Below are positions 27,044 through 34,190 of a DNA stretch of 64,000 bases, piece by piece (positions within the stretch are counted from its first letter, which is position 1; each line of letters starts with the position of its first letter). Under the pieces are notes generated by a model that worked only from the letters and a program-made list of their open reading frames with translations, made no database searches and had not been told where the DNA came from. A program made the translations under genes and the position numbers. The DNA is from DATHZQ01 sp965216945 (GTDB lineage: Bacteria; Actinomycetota; Acidimicrobiia; Spongiisociales; UBA5794). The stretch lies in contig CBDCGU010000003.1 of NCBI GenBank assembly GCA_965216945.1, positions 3,162,001-3,226,000 of the forward strand, in the 5' to 3' direction.

Positions 27044-28327
27044 GTGGACCGGTCGCTCGAAACCGACGTTGAGCATGAGTGGAGGTCGCCGCTCTTTCGG
27101 GAGGCGCGGAGACAGTTCGAGCGCGTCGCCGAGCTGATGAATCTCGACGGCAACGTGCGGGAACGATTGACATTTCCGCAACGGTCGCTGGCCGTCACGT
27201 TCCCGTTTCGCCGCGACGAGTACGCACAGGTCGACACGGTGCGGGGCTACCGAGTCCAGCATCTCCTCACGATGGGCCCGACCAAGGGCGGCGTCCGCTA
27301 TGCCTCGGACGTCAACCTCGGCGAAGTCGCTGCGCTTGCGATGCTCATGACGTGGAAGTGCGCCATTGTCGGCCTCCCCTTCGGTGGGGCGAAAGGCGGT
27401 GTGCGGGTCGACCCGACCCATCTGTCCCGCGCCGAGATTCAGCGACTCACGCGACGCTTCACCATGGAGATCATCAACTTCATCGGCCCGGAGCGCGACA
27501 TCCCGGCACCCGACATGGGAACCGACGAGCACACCATGGGCTGGATCATGGACACGTACTCGACGCACGTCGGGCACTCCGAGCCTGCGGTTGTCACCGG
27601 GAAGCCGCCGGCGCTCGGGGGGTCGGTGGCACGCCGTGAAGCGACCGGCCGTGGGCTGGTGAGCCTGGTGCCGCTCGTGGGCAGTCACGTCGGGGTCACC
27701 ACCGAAGGAGCGCGGGTCGTCGTACAGGGATTCGGCAACGTGGGCCGGTATGCAGCGCTGGCCGCCCAGCAGCTCGGGTGCAGCGTCATCGCCGTGGCGG
27801 ACGTGACCGGGGCCATCCACAGCGACACCGGCCTCGACATCCAGGAGGTCATCGCCCACGCCGACGTCCAGGGTGGCGTGAAGGGATACCCGGATGCCGA
27901 TGAGATCACTTCCGAAGAGCTGTTCGCCCTCGAATGCGAGTACCTGATCCCGGCGGCCGTCGGTGGAGTGCTCAACGGGGAGAACGCGGCGTCGGTCCGC
28001 GCCAAGGTCATCCTCGAGGGAGCCAATGGACCCACCACCGGCGAGGCGGACGCGGCGTTTCGCGATGCCGGGATCGTGGTGGTGCCGGACATCCTGGCGA
28101 ACGCCGGAGGTGTGACGGTGTCCTACTTCGAGTGGGTACAGGATCTGCAGAACTACTTCTGGTCGGAGTCCGAGATCGTCGCCCGGCTTCGCGAGATCAT
28201 GAACCGGGCGCTGTCCGAGGTACTCGACGTTGCTGCCTCTCACAACGTGGATCTGCGAACGGCGGCCCTCATCAAGGGGATCTCGCGTGTGACCGACGCC
28301 AAGCTGGCTCGCGGCATCTATCCGTAA
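27044..28327 (+). CDS. gdhA: Glutamate dehydrogenase
   Basis: Oxidative deamination of glutamate to 2-oxoglutarate or the reverse. Seen: MGPTKGGVRYASDV, CAIVGLPFGGAKGGVRVDP (catalytic Lys region), PAPDMGTDEHTMGWIMDTY (catalytic Asp), VTGKPPALGGSVARREATGRG and the dinucleotide fold VQGFGNVGRYAA. 427 aa, the hexameric type. The GTG at 27044 follows GAGGGAGG; TAGGGT at 27008-27013 is a plausible -10. The acidic residue after the Rossmann fold (VADVTG) suggests NAD rather than NADP, with low certainty. Together with tpl it suggests amino acids used as carbon and nitrogen sources. Confidence 0.93.
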   Translation: MDRSLETDVEHEWRSPLFREARRQFERVAELMNLDGNVRERLTFPQRSLAVTFPFRRDEYAQVDTVRGYRVQHLLTMGPTKGGVRYASDVNLGEVAALAMLMTWKCAIVGLPFGGAKGGVRVDPTHLSRAEIQRLTRRFTMEIINFIGPERDIPAPDMGTDEHTMGWIMDTYSTHVGHSEPAVVTGKPPALGGSVARREATGRGLVSLVPLVGSHVGVTTEGARVVVQGFGNVGRYAALAAQQLGCSVIAVADVTGAIHSDTGLDIQEVIAHADVQGGVKGYPDADEITSEELFALECEYLIPAAVGGVLNGENAASVRAKVILEGANGPTTGEADAAFRDAGIVVVPDILANAGGVTVSYFEWVQDLQNYFWSESEIVARLREIMNRALSEVLDVAASHNVDLRTAALIKGISRVTDAKLARGIYP

Positions 28328-28420
28328 CGCGTCGCGAGCGGGGGCGGGCGCTCCGCAGACGTCCCGAGCGAGTGCCGCGACGTTTCGGAGGCGGCGCATC
28401 CGGCTCACCATGGCGTCCGC

Positions 28421-29275
28421 TCAGGGGTCAGTCTTGCCGTTCGGTGCGTCGCCACGCGGGGTCTCGACCCGTGCCTCGGTGTCCGTCTGATCGACCCACG
28501 CAGGGCAGATGTCTCGGTAGCTGCACCAATCACAGAGACGCCCCGGTCGTGGGGGGAAGTTGTCGGTCGTGATGGCCCGGTTGATGGCCGTCCACAGCGC
28601 ACCCAGCTGGCGTTCCATCGCATTCAGCTGACGTTCGGTGATCGGGATCTCGTACACCGTCGGCCCGTTGAGATACATCAACCGCAGCCTGTCGGGAGTG
28701 CGGCCGGTGCGCTCCCGGATCAACAGGGCGTAGATCTTGAGGGCGAAGAACGCCGGGATGGCATAGCGCTCGGGAGGTGCCTTGCCGGTCTTGTAGTCGG
28801 TGATCACGAGCCCGTCCGCGGTCTCCTCCATACGGTCGAGAATGCCGCGGATGGTCATGTTGCCCACCGGTTGCAGCATGTCCAGCTCTCGCTCGAGCGG
28901 CTCGAGCGTTTGAGGATCCTCGATACCGAAGTAGTTGGCCAGCACCTCCATGCTGGCGATTCCCCATTCCCGCTCGTCCTCGGCGGAGGTGAACAGGTCG
29001 TTGAACTCGGTCTCACGCAACTCGACCCAGGCCTCACGGAACAGATCGAAGAGGCGCTCAGGCGTCCGCTGTGGAGCGGGGTCGTCGAACAGCCTCTGCA
29101 GCGCCAGGTGAGCGGTGGTACCCCGGGCCTGGTAGATCGTCGGAGGGGTCTCGATCCTGTCGATCGCCCGGAACTTGAACAGCTGCGGACACACCTTGAA
29201 ATCGCTGGCCCGGCTCGGGGACAACGATTCGAGGAGCTGGGGTTCGGTGGCCGGGGGAGCCGTCATCGCCTTCAT
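28421..29275 (-). CDS. Single-domain RecB/Cas4-like nuclease with Fe-S cysteines
   Basis: PD-(D/E)XK nuclease without a helicase domain. Seen: LSPSRASDFKVCPQLFKFR (first Cys), IRGILDRMEE (Asp), LVITDYKTGKAPPERY (Asp-x-Lys), and C-terminal LCDWCSYRDICP (C-x2-C-x5-C), matching the Fe-S-stabilised RecB-family fold shared by AdnA and AdnB in this window. 284 aa from ATG 29275. TATAGT at 29288-29283 ends 7 nt before that ATG, so the mRNA is probably leaderless. No CRISPR genes nearby, so a Cas4 role is not supported; repair is the likelier job. Confidence 0.85.
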   Translation of the reverse strand: MKAMTAPPATEPQLLESLSPSRASDFKVCPQLFKFRAIDRIETPPTIYQARGTTAHLALQRLFDDPAPQRTPERLFDLFREAWVELRETEFNDLFTSAEDEREWGIASMEVLANYFGIEDPQTLEPLERELDMLQPVGNMTIRGILDRMEETADGLVITDYKTGKAPPERYAIPAFFALKIYALLIRERTGRTPDRLRLMYLNGPTVYEIPITERQLNAMERQLGALWTAINRAITTDNFPPRPGRLCDWCSYRDICPAWVDQTDTEARVETPRGDAPNGKTDP

Positions 29276-29282
29276 GCGATCG

Positions 29283-29320
29283 ACTATACGGCGCACCTGT
29301 GACACAAACCACATTTGTGT
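29283..29320 (-). promoter_or_regulatory. Promoter and palindromic operator of the RecB-like nuclease gene
   Basis: TATAGT (29288-29283) is a good -10 element for the leaderless start at 29275. Directly upstream lies a perfect inverted repeat ACACAAAccacaTTTGTGT (29302-29320, 7-bp arms, 5-nt spacer), covering the -35 region, where a repressor would block the polymerase. It does not resemble the actinobacterial SOS box. Confidence 0.6.
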
Positions 29321-29383
29321 AGTTCTCCTCGACCCGTGCGTTCAGCATACGTGGGCCGGTGGTGACGGCTCATCGCGGTGACA

Positions 29384-29458
29384 CGCGAAATCTTCGCGAA
29401 GTGCGCGAAAACTAACCACGGATCTGAGTTGACGCCGTCTCGCCGGGTCGCGTACCTT
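29384..29458 (+). promoter_or_regulatory. Promoter block of structured RNA locus 1
   Basis: Two CGCGAAA boxes 20 bp apart (29384 and 29404; a third half-box at 29395), then AACCACG, then -35 TTGACG (29429-29434), an 18-nt spacer and -10 TACCTT (29453-29458). The same order and distances recur at 30780-30853 ahead of locus 2: the second box begins 25 bp before the -35 in both. Confidence 0.65.
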
Positions 29459-29463
29459 TGCGC

Positions 29464-30101
29464 TCCCTCGGCGGACGTGTCCGCCGGGGAACGCCCCAAG
29501 AGTCTCCTCGGAGACGGGCGGATTGGTACAGAAGACGGTTTCCGTCGGACGTCCACTCGCCGACTTGGGCGGTACACCTCGAGCCGTGGCTTCGTCACGG
29601 CAACGGGTGAAGAAGCGCTAGCAGCTTCGACGTTCAGAAGAGCTTCGGCTCGGAAGAACGGTTCAACAGGGCGCAAGCTCTGGCGAACAGCTCGCTGGGA
29701 TTCGTCCCAAAGAGCAACGACCTCGACCGGGGTTTTACCCCGAAGAGAGGGAGTTCGGGAGTCTGGCCTCCGGGTCAGGTGACCGAACGGTCCCGGGCGG
29801 CCTCGGCCGGGCGGGATGGTCCTGGAACGGATCCTTCGGGGTCAGGGACGGGACAGGTTCGGCACCATGCCGGCCTGCCGGCGGCTTCGGTCGGTGGCAG
29901 CCGGGCGAGGTGTTGGATCGCCGGACGGGAGAGCCGCATGCGGTTCAAGCGGGCGCAAGCTCGATTGAGACTCCCGGCTCGGCGCACCGCCACGGCGGAG
30001 CTCAGGCTCCGGCGAAGGCGGACTGGAGTGGCCCTCGGGCCGCTTCGGGCGAGAACCCCGAGAGGGCGGCAGCTTCGGCCAAGCTCCCTCGGGGTTTCTC
30101 A
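29464..30101 (+). ncRNA. Candidate large structured non-coding RNA, locus 1 (about 640 nt)
   Basis: No open frame here looks like a protein, but the plus strand can fold into a dense chain of short perfect hairpins capped by stable tetraloops: GGCGGA/UCCGCC (29470-29485), GUCUC-CUCG-GAGAC (29502-29515), GACGG-UUU-CCGUC (29534-29546), CAGGGC-GCAA-GCUCUG (29667-29682), UGGGA-UUCG-UCCCA (29696-29709), CGGGGU/ACCCCG (29728-29742), GACC-GAAC-GGUC (29781-29792), GAUCC-UUCG-GGGUC (29830-29843), GGGC-GCAA-GCUC (29951-29962). A promoter precedes it and a strong terminator ends it. A module GGTTCAA-n-GGGCGCAAGC occurs twice inside. It shares promoter, terminator and partial internal sequence with locus 2. 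It is not tmRNA, RNase P, SRP or 6S RNA by the marks I could look for. Function unknown. Confidence 0.62.
30051..30101 (+). terminator. Terminator of structured RNA locus 1
   Basis: Stem of GAGAACCCCGAG (30051-30062) with CTCGGGG plus TTCTC (30089-30100, one bulged T) around an inner UUCG hairpin (30066-30083), then weak T-rich end. It sits between the convergent RNA and lipoprotein gene and may stop transcription from both sides. Confidence 0.75.
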
Positions 30102-30122
30102 TGTTGGGGCATGTCCGGTGGT

Positions 30123-30764
30123 CTACTCACACCCTGTCGAGGTCTCGAGGAACAGCACCGTGTCGGTTTCGTCGGGACCTGAGACCTGGCCTCGAAGATG
30201 GGGGTTCTCGTGGGGGTCGATGGCAAACGTCCACACGTCGATCGCGGCGTCGCCGTCGAGGACGACGTCGGCGTCGAGCGCACGGAGATCGGCAACCGAA
30301 GACCCAACGCCGATGCCATCCGGGGTCGCGATGTTGAGGTTGCGCGGATCGACCCCCGAAAGGGCCTCCTCGAAGTCGAACCCGTAGCTGTAGGCGAAGA
30401 AGGTACCGTCGAGCGGTCCTCCCATGTGGAAGGTGGTGAGACTGCCCCAGCTGATCACCCGGAGCGGCGTCGGGCACTCGCCGTAGATCCCACTGCCCTC
30501 CAGCAGCCACCCGGTGTCCGTGCTCGGGCCTCCGAGCTGCGGCGACAACGAGGCGAGCACGTCGTCGGGGTTCATGCCGAGCACGATGTCGCCGAGCGCA
30601 TCGGCGGCCAGCGGAAGGTCGGCGACGGGGTCGGCGTCGACGGCGTCTTCGGAGGCTGCGCAGGCTGCCAAGACGACGAGAACGGACGAGGCTGCAAGCA
30701 AGGCGATCCGGATCAGAGCACGCTCCCAACGGTTGCGATGAAGTCTGCCACGTCGCCACTCCAA
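30123..30764 (-). CDS. Hypothetical lipoprotein
   Basis: Not recognised. The protein has an Arg-rich n-region, a hydrophobic core and a lipobox end LAACAAS, so it should be lipid-anchored on the cell surface, followed by an acidic linker and a roughly 170-aa domain (LGDIVLGMNPDDVLASLSPQLGG, later ISWGSLTTFHMGG and IGVGSSVADLRALD) with two Cys that could pair (YGECP and the final STGCE). The pattern of repeated 'G-M/S-x-x-D-V-x-x-L' resembles small secreted beta-rich lipoproteins of actinobacteria. No ATG or GTG fits; TTG 30764 is the best start (213 aa). It lies antisense between the two structured RNA loci. Confidence 0.65.
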   Translation of the reverse strand: MEWRRGRLHRNRWERALIRIALLAASSVLVVLAACAASEDAVDADPVADLPLAADALGDIVLGMNPDDVLASLSPQLGGPSTDTGWLLEGSGIYGECPTPLRVISWGSLTTFHMGGPLDGTFFAYSYGFDFEEALSGVDPRNLNIATPDGIGVGSSVADLRALDADVVLDGDAAIDVWTFAIDPHENPHLRGQVSGPDETDTVLFLETSTGCE

Positions 30765-30779
30765 TACGCGAAACCAGTA

Positions 30780-30853
30780 CGCGAAACAATTGGCTTTATC
30801 GCGAAAACCAACCACGACTCTGGGTTGCATCGAGGGTGACGACGTCGTACGTT
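30780..30853 (+). promoter_or_regulatory. Promoter block of structured RNA locus 2
   Basis: CGCGAAA at 30780 and 30800 (20 bp apart; another at 30767), AACCACG, -35 TTGCAT (30825-30830), 17-nt spacer, -10 TACGTT (30848-30853). Box-to-box and box-to-promoter distances equal those of locus 1. It overlaps the upstream region of the divergent lipoprotein gene. Confidence 0.65.
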
Positions 30854-30858
30854 ACGTG

Positions 30859-31128
30859 TGTCGCCGGCGAGGTTCGCCGAGTCGGCGGTAACCAAGGAAG
30901 CCTTCGGGTTTCCGAGTCGGAGCTCCCGCAAGGGGGAGCCGGCGAGGTCCGCAAGGACGGGCCCTTCGGGGTCTGGGCGGAAGACCTTCGGGTCGGACGC
31001 CGGCCGAGCGGACAAGCCAGCCAAGGCTTCGGCTGCGGCAGGTGGTTCGGTTGGACCGCAAGGTGCGGCCGAGCAGAGATGAACCCCGAGAGGGCGAAGC
31101 TTCGGCAGAGCTCCCTCGGGGTTTTCTC
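30859..31128 (+). ncRNA. Candidate structured non-coding RNA, locus 2 (about 270 nt)
   Basis: Shorter relative of locus 1. Hairpins visible in order: GGCGA-GGU-UCGCC (30866-30878), GGAAGCC-UUCG-GGUUUCC (30896-30913), GCUCCC/GGGAGC with a GCAAGG loop (30922-30939), GUCC-GCAA-GGAC (30947-30958), CCC-UUCG-GGG (30962-30971), GACC-UUCG-GGUC (30983-30994), AGCC/GGCU (31019-31034), ACC-GCAA-GGU (31055-31064), then the terminator. Nearly every loop is a UUCG or GNRA tetraloop, which is hard to explain by coding. A long open frame crosses it into the next gene, but its translation there is Gly/Arg/Ser-rich and has no family look. Function unknown. Confidence 0.62.
31081..31128 (+). terminator. Terminator of structured RNA locus 2
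   Basis: AACCCCGAG (31082-31090) pairs with CTCGGGGTT (31115-31123) around an inner GAAGC/GCUUC-type hairpin, followed by TTCTCGTTTCT. Nearly the same sequence as the locus 1 terminator. Confidence 0.75.
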
Positions 31129-31164
31129 GTTTCTGCGTCGCCGGCGCGGAGGGAGTTCCTGGGG

Positions 31165-31392
31165 GCGTCGTTGTGTTTTCCGTCTGGGGGGCGTTCATGC
31201 GCCCACGCAGGCTGGGGTTCGCACCCGGTGGGAGGCGGGGCTTGGCCCGCAGAACGCCGCCGGGGTTGGTCGAGGCGTCGTTGTGTTTTCCCTCTGGGGG
31301 GCGTTCATGCGCCCACGCAGGCTGGGGTTCGCACCCGGTTGGAGGCGGGGCTTGGCCCGCAGAACGCCGCCGGGGTTGGTCGAGGCGTCGTT
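31165..31392 (+). repeat. Two tandem 110-bp repeats plus an 8-bp stub
   Basis: Units 31165-31274 and 31275-31384 differ at only two visible positions, and the first 8 nt recur at 31385. Each unit can fold: GGGCG-UUCAUG-CGCCC, GCGGG/CCCGC, and a closing GGCGUUC/GAACGCC pair that competes with the first hairpin. No coding sense is apparent. It lies between RNA locus 2 and the next gene. Confidence 0.9.
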
Positions 31393-31453
31393 CGCGGTCG
31401 GGCGTCTGTCACCCGGTCGGCGTGCCTCAGCTCCGACAACGTACAATGGCCAC

Positions 31454-32080
31454 ATGGCATACCCACGGAAGCTGCTGACCGAGAACGAAGAGGTCGTCCG
31501 GGAGTTCCGGCCACATTGGCGGATGTTGTTCGTCCCGATGTTGTGGGTGCTCTTGGGCGCCGTTGCGATAGGGCTCATCTGGACGGTCATCCCCGTGGAG
31601 GGGATCTGGCCCCTGATCGGGACCATCCTCGTGGTGCTGGCTCTGCTGCCACTGGCGGGGAAGCCCATCATCGATTGGTGGTTCACCTCGTACGTGTTGA
31701 CCAACGAGCGTCTGATCACCAGGTCGGGCGTCGTCGCCCGCGAGGGCATCGAGATCCCACTGGAGAACATCAACAACGTGCTCTTCAGTCAGAACGTCAT
31801 CGAGCGGTTGCTGAAGTCGGGTGATCTGCTGATCGAGTCGGCGGGGGAGAGTGGGCAGAGCCGGTTCGCCGACATCCCCGATCCGGAACAGTTCCAAGCG
31901 CTGCTCTACCGCACCCGCGAGCAGCGCACATCCAACATGTCCAGTGGCCGGCCAGTGGCGGGCAGCGGGGAGTCGGACGCTCTCGACCGGCTCGCCAAGC
32001 TCGATGAGCTGTACCGGTCGGGAGCCCTCACCGCCGACGAGTTCGCCGAGAAGAAGCAGAAGCTGCTCGACGAGATCTGA
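31454..32080 (+). CDS. Bacterial PH-domain membrane protein with SHOCT-like C-terminus
   Basis: Membrane-anchored protein. Seen: LTENEEVVREFRPHWRML, two hydrophobic segments (about residues 25-70), then a bPH2-type domain (WFTSYVLTNERLITRSGVVAREGIEIPLENINNVLFSQ) and a C-terminal short helix-pair motif LDRLAKLDELYRSGALTADEFAEKKQKLLDEI, the SHOCT oligomerisation motif. 208 aa. ATG 31454 is chosen: TACAAT at 31442-31447 ends exactly 6 nt earlier, implying a leaderless mRNA. An open frame extends far upstream through the repeats and RNA locus 2 but is not credible protein. Confidence 0.87.
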   Translation: MAYPRKLLTENEEVVREFRPHWRMLFVPMLWVLLGAVAIGLIWTVIPVEGIWPLIGTILVVLALLPLAGKPIIDWWFTSYVLTNERLITRSGVVAREGIEIPLENINNVLFSQNVIERLLKSGDLLIESAGESGQSRFADIPDPEQFQALLYRTREQRTSNMSSGRPVAGSGESDALDRLAKLDELYRSGALTADEFAEKKQKLLDEI

Positions 32081-32198
32081 GTCATCGAGCGGATCAGGGC
32101 ACAGGCGCGTCCCACCTCGATCGCCGCGGTGGGGCAGCCCGCAGCGAACCCGTCCGCAGGTGAGCTTGCGGTGTCCACGTCTCGCTCGCTCCTGAGCC

Positions 32199-34097
32199 TC
32201 AGGCAGGCGGCTCGGAGGTGAGCCACCGCAGCCCGTACGGCTCCAGCTGTATGGGGCCGGTCACGACTCCTCGACCCAGCAGGTCGTGGAGCTCACCCTC
32301 GCCGAGGTCGAGATCGTGGGGTACTGCGCTGAAGTTGCCGGCGACGATCACCGCCGACCCCACGTCCACGACGAGCAGGTTGTCGTTGCCGACGTCGCGC
32401 GGACGGAAGGCCGCAGAGGCACAGAAGTCGGGGATGGTGGCTCGGGTCCTCAGCATGTGCGTCAACGGCCCATGGATTCGGCCTTCGATCGACGTCGGAT
32501 CGTGGCGCCGCTGCGCCCGCTCCCAGTCGAATGACGGCCGGTGGATCCAACGGGCGTCGGAGCGCAACTCCGGGTCGTACAGGTAGCCGGAATCGTTCAG
32601 CGTCCCCAGTTCGTCCCCCAGGTTCAACAGCGGCGAGCCCGGGGTGGCGATCACGATCCCGTGTATCAGCAGGATCCGCCGGATCGCAAGCTCGATTCCG
32701 GTGGCATCAGCATCGAGGAGTGCCCTCTCCAAGCCGGCAAGAGATGCCGTGGTACCGCAGAGACGGGCATCGCCGGTCACCAGGTTGCGTTGAAACTCGG
32801 CGCCGATGGACCAGCTGCCTTCTGTCCGACCGAGGTAGAACTGAGTGAGGAACTCCCGGTGGCGGTACCCATCGATCGCGAGGGCGGCAGCGTCCTCGTC
32901 GGCAAACCCCCAGCCGATGTCGTCGTGGCTGCGCACGTAGTTGACCCACCCGGTCGAGGGTGGGATGGCAAACCGCTCGCACATCGAACGGCGCAGGAGA
33001 TGGGTGTGACCGGTGGCGAGGGCCTCCCACAGCTCCACCATCAGCAACGAGTGATAGGCGAGCTCCGATTCGCGCTCCATGCGATCGACGCCACCGAGGT
33101 AGCCGCGCACCTCGTCGGGATGCACGATCGCCTCCGACATGAAGATCATCGCCGGTGCGGCGATCCGCACGATGGCGTTGAGGGCGCGAATGATGGTGTG
33201 GGCTTCGGGCAGGCCCTCGCACGTCGTCTCCGGCTCTTTCCAGATGAACGGCACGGCGTCGAGCCTGAGGATGTCCACCCCGACGTTGGCGAGGTAGAGC
33301 ATCTCGCCGAGCATCCTCCGGAACACCTCGGGGTTCCGGTAGTCGAGGTCCCATTGGTAGTTGTGGAAGGTCGACCACACCCAGCGCCCGAGGGCCGGCT
33401 CGTAGATGAACGACCCGGGCTTCTCATCGGGGAAGATCGCTCGCAGCGAGGACTGGTATGCCGCGGTGGCCTCGAGCGACTCGAACGTGAGATAACAATC
33501 CCTGTCGGCCTCACTCCCCGCCTTGGCGGCGAGTGCCCAGGCGTGGTCGTCTGCGGTGTGGTTGAAGACGAAGTCGAGGGCGAGGGAGACGCCACGGTCG
33601 TGCAGTGCCGCCGCCAGGGTGCGCAGGTCGTCCATCGTTCCGAGCGGGGCGTGGACCCGCCGGTAATCCGAGATGGCGTAACCTCCGTCGTTCTTCCCCT
33701 CGGGTCGGGCGAACACGGGCATGAGATGGAGGTAGCGGGCACCGAGCTCGTCGATGTAGTCCAGGCGGTGGGTCAACGCAGGCAGGGTCCCGGCAAACCG
33801 GTCGACATAGCACCACGCCCCGATCAGGTCCTTGCGGAGGTACCAGCGTGGTTCGGCTTCGCGCAGCCGGTCGCGATGTCGCAGCGTTGCATTCCGGCCG
33901 CCGGCAGCTTCGATCGCCACATCGAATATGTCGCTGAGCACGGAGGTGAACCCCGGCAGGTCGCCATAGAGAGCGGTCAGGTGCTCGACGGCGACTTCGC
34001 CCTGGCGGGCCAACCGGTCGACGAACTCGTCCGCTTCCTCGAGATGGGACGCTGCTCGAGCCGCTATGCGGGCGAGCGGGGAAGGTGAGGCCGGCAT
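32199..34097 (-). CDS. Amylosucrase (GH13 subfamily 4)
   Basis: Predicted to build alpha-1,4-glucan from sucrose, releasing fructose. Seen: GH13 regions ALDFVFNHTADDH (I), GVDILRLDAVPF (II, nucleophile Asp), IFMSEAIVHPDEV (III, acid/base Glu; this block is typical of amylosucrase rather than trehalose synthase) and VRSHDDIGWGF (IV). An all-helical N-terminal domain precedes the barrel. 632 aa matches the enzyme. ATG 34097 is preceded by TATCTT (34110-34105) with a 7-nt gap, so probably leaderless. No glycogen genes adjacent. Confidence 0.87.
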   Translation of the reverse strand: MPASPSPLARIAARAASHLEEADEFVDRLARQGEVAVEHLTALYGDLPGFTSVLSDIFDVAIEAAGGRNATLRHRDRLREAEPRWYLRKDLIGAWCYVDRFAGTLPALTHRLDYIDELGARYLHLMPVFARPEGKNDGGYAISDYRRVHAPLGTMDDLRTLAAALHDRGVSLALDFVFNHTADDHAWALAAKAGSEADRDCYLTFESLEATAAYQSSLRAIFPDEKPGSFIYEPALGRWVWSTFHNYQWDLDYRNPEVFRRMLGEMLYLANVGVDILRLDAVPFIWKEPETTCEGLPEAHTIIRALNAIVRIAAPAMIFMSEAIVHPDEVRGYLGGVDRMERESELAYHSLLMVELWEALATGHTHLLRRSMCERFAIPPSTGWVNYVRSHDDIGWGFADEDAAALAIDGYRHREFLTQFYLGRTEGSWSIGAEFQRNLVTGDARLCGTTASLAGLERALLDADATGIELAIRRILLIHGIVIATPGSPLLNLGDELGTLNDSGYLYDPELRSDARWIHRPSFDWERAQRRHDPTSIEGRIHGPLTHMLRTRATIPDFCASAAFRPRDVGNDNLLVVDVGSAVIVAGNFSAVPHDLDLGEGELHDLLGRGVVTGPIQLEPYGLRWLTSEPPA

Positions 34098-34148
34098 CGG
34101 CGCAAAGATACCGTCCTGCGGCCGTTTCTCGTCCGGCCGGTGAATGGT

Positions 34149-34182
34149 GCTTGCAATTGCAAGCAGATTGCGTACAATTGTA
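34149..34182 (+). promoter_or_regulatory. Promoter with two palindromic operators before the GNAT gene
   Basis: -35 TTGCAA (34151-34156), 16-nt spacer, -10 TACAAT (34173-34178). Two perfect palindromes overlap these: GCTTGCAATTGCAAGC (34149-34164) on the -35 and TACAATTGTA (34173-34182) on the -10. Both have a CAATTG core and their centres are 21 bp apart, two helical turns, so two repressor dimers could sit side by side. The second resembles OhrR/MarR half-sites. Confidence 0.72.
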
Positions 34183-34190
34183 AGAGGGCC

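Noticed and set aside
28421..29275. Cas4 and an associated CRISPR system
   Set aside because: No cas genes and no repeat-spacer array; the tandem repeats in the window lack unique spacers.
29464..30101. tmRNA, RNase P RNA, SRP RNA or a tRNA cluster
   Set aside because: No CCA-ended acceptor, no RNase P core motifs, no SRP domain, and no T-loop sequences were found.
29378..30387. Plus-strand frames of 134 and 202 codons over RNA locus 1
   Set aside because: Compositionally like random GC-rich translation (Arg/Ser/Gly), cross the hairpins and terminator, and the first starts upstream of the promoter.
30836..31453. Upstream extension of the PH-domain protein through RNA locus 2 and the 110-bp repeats
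   Set aside because: No family similarity before ATG 31454, which has its own -10 at leaderless distance; a terminator lies within the extension.
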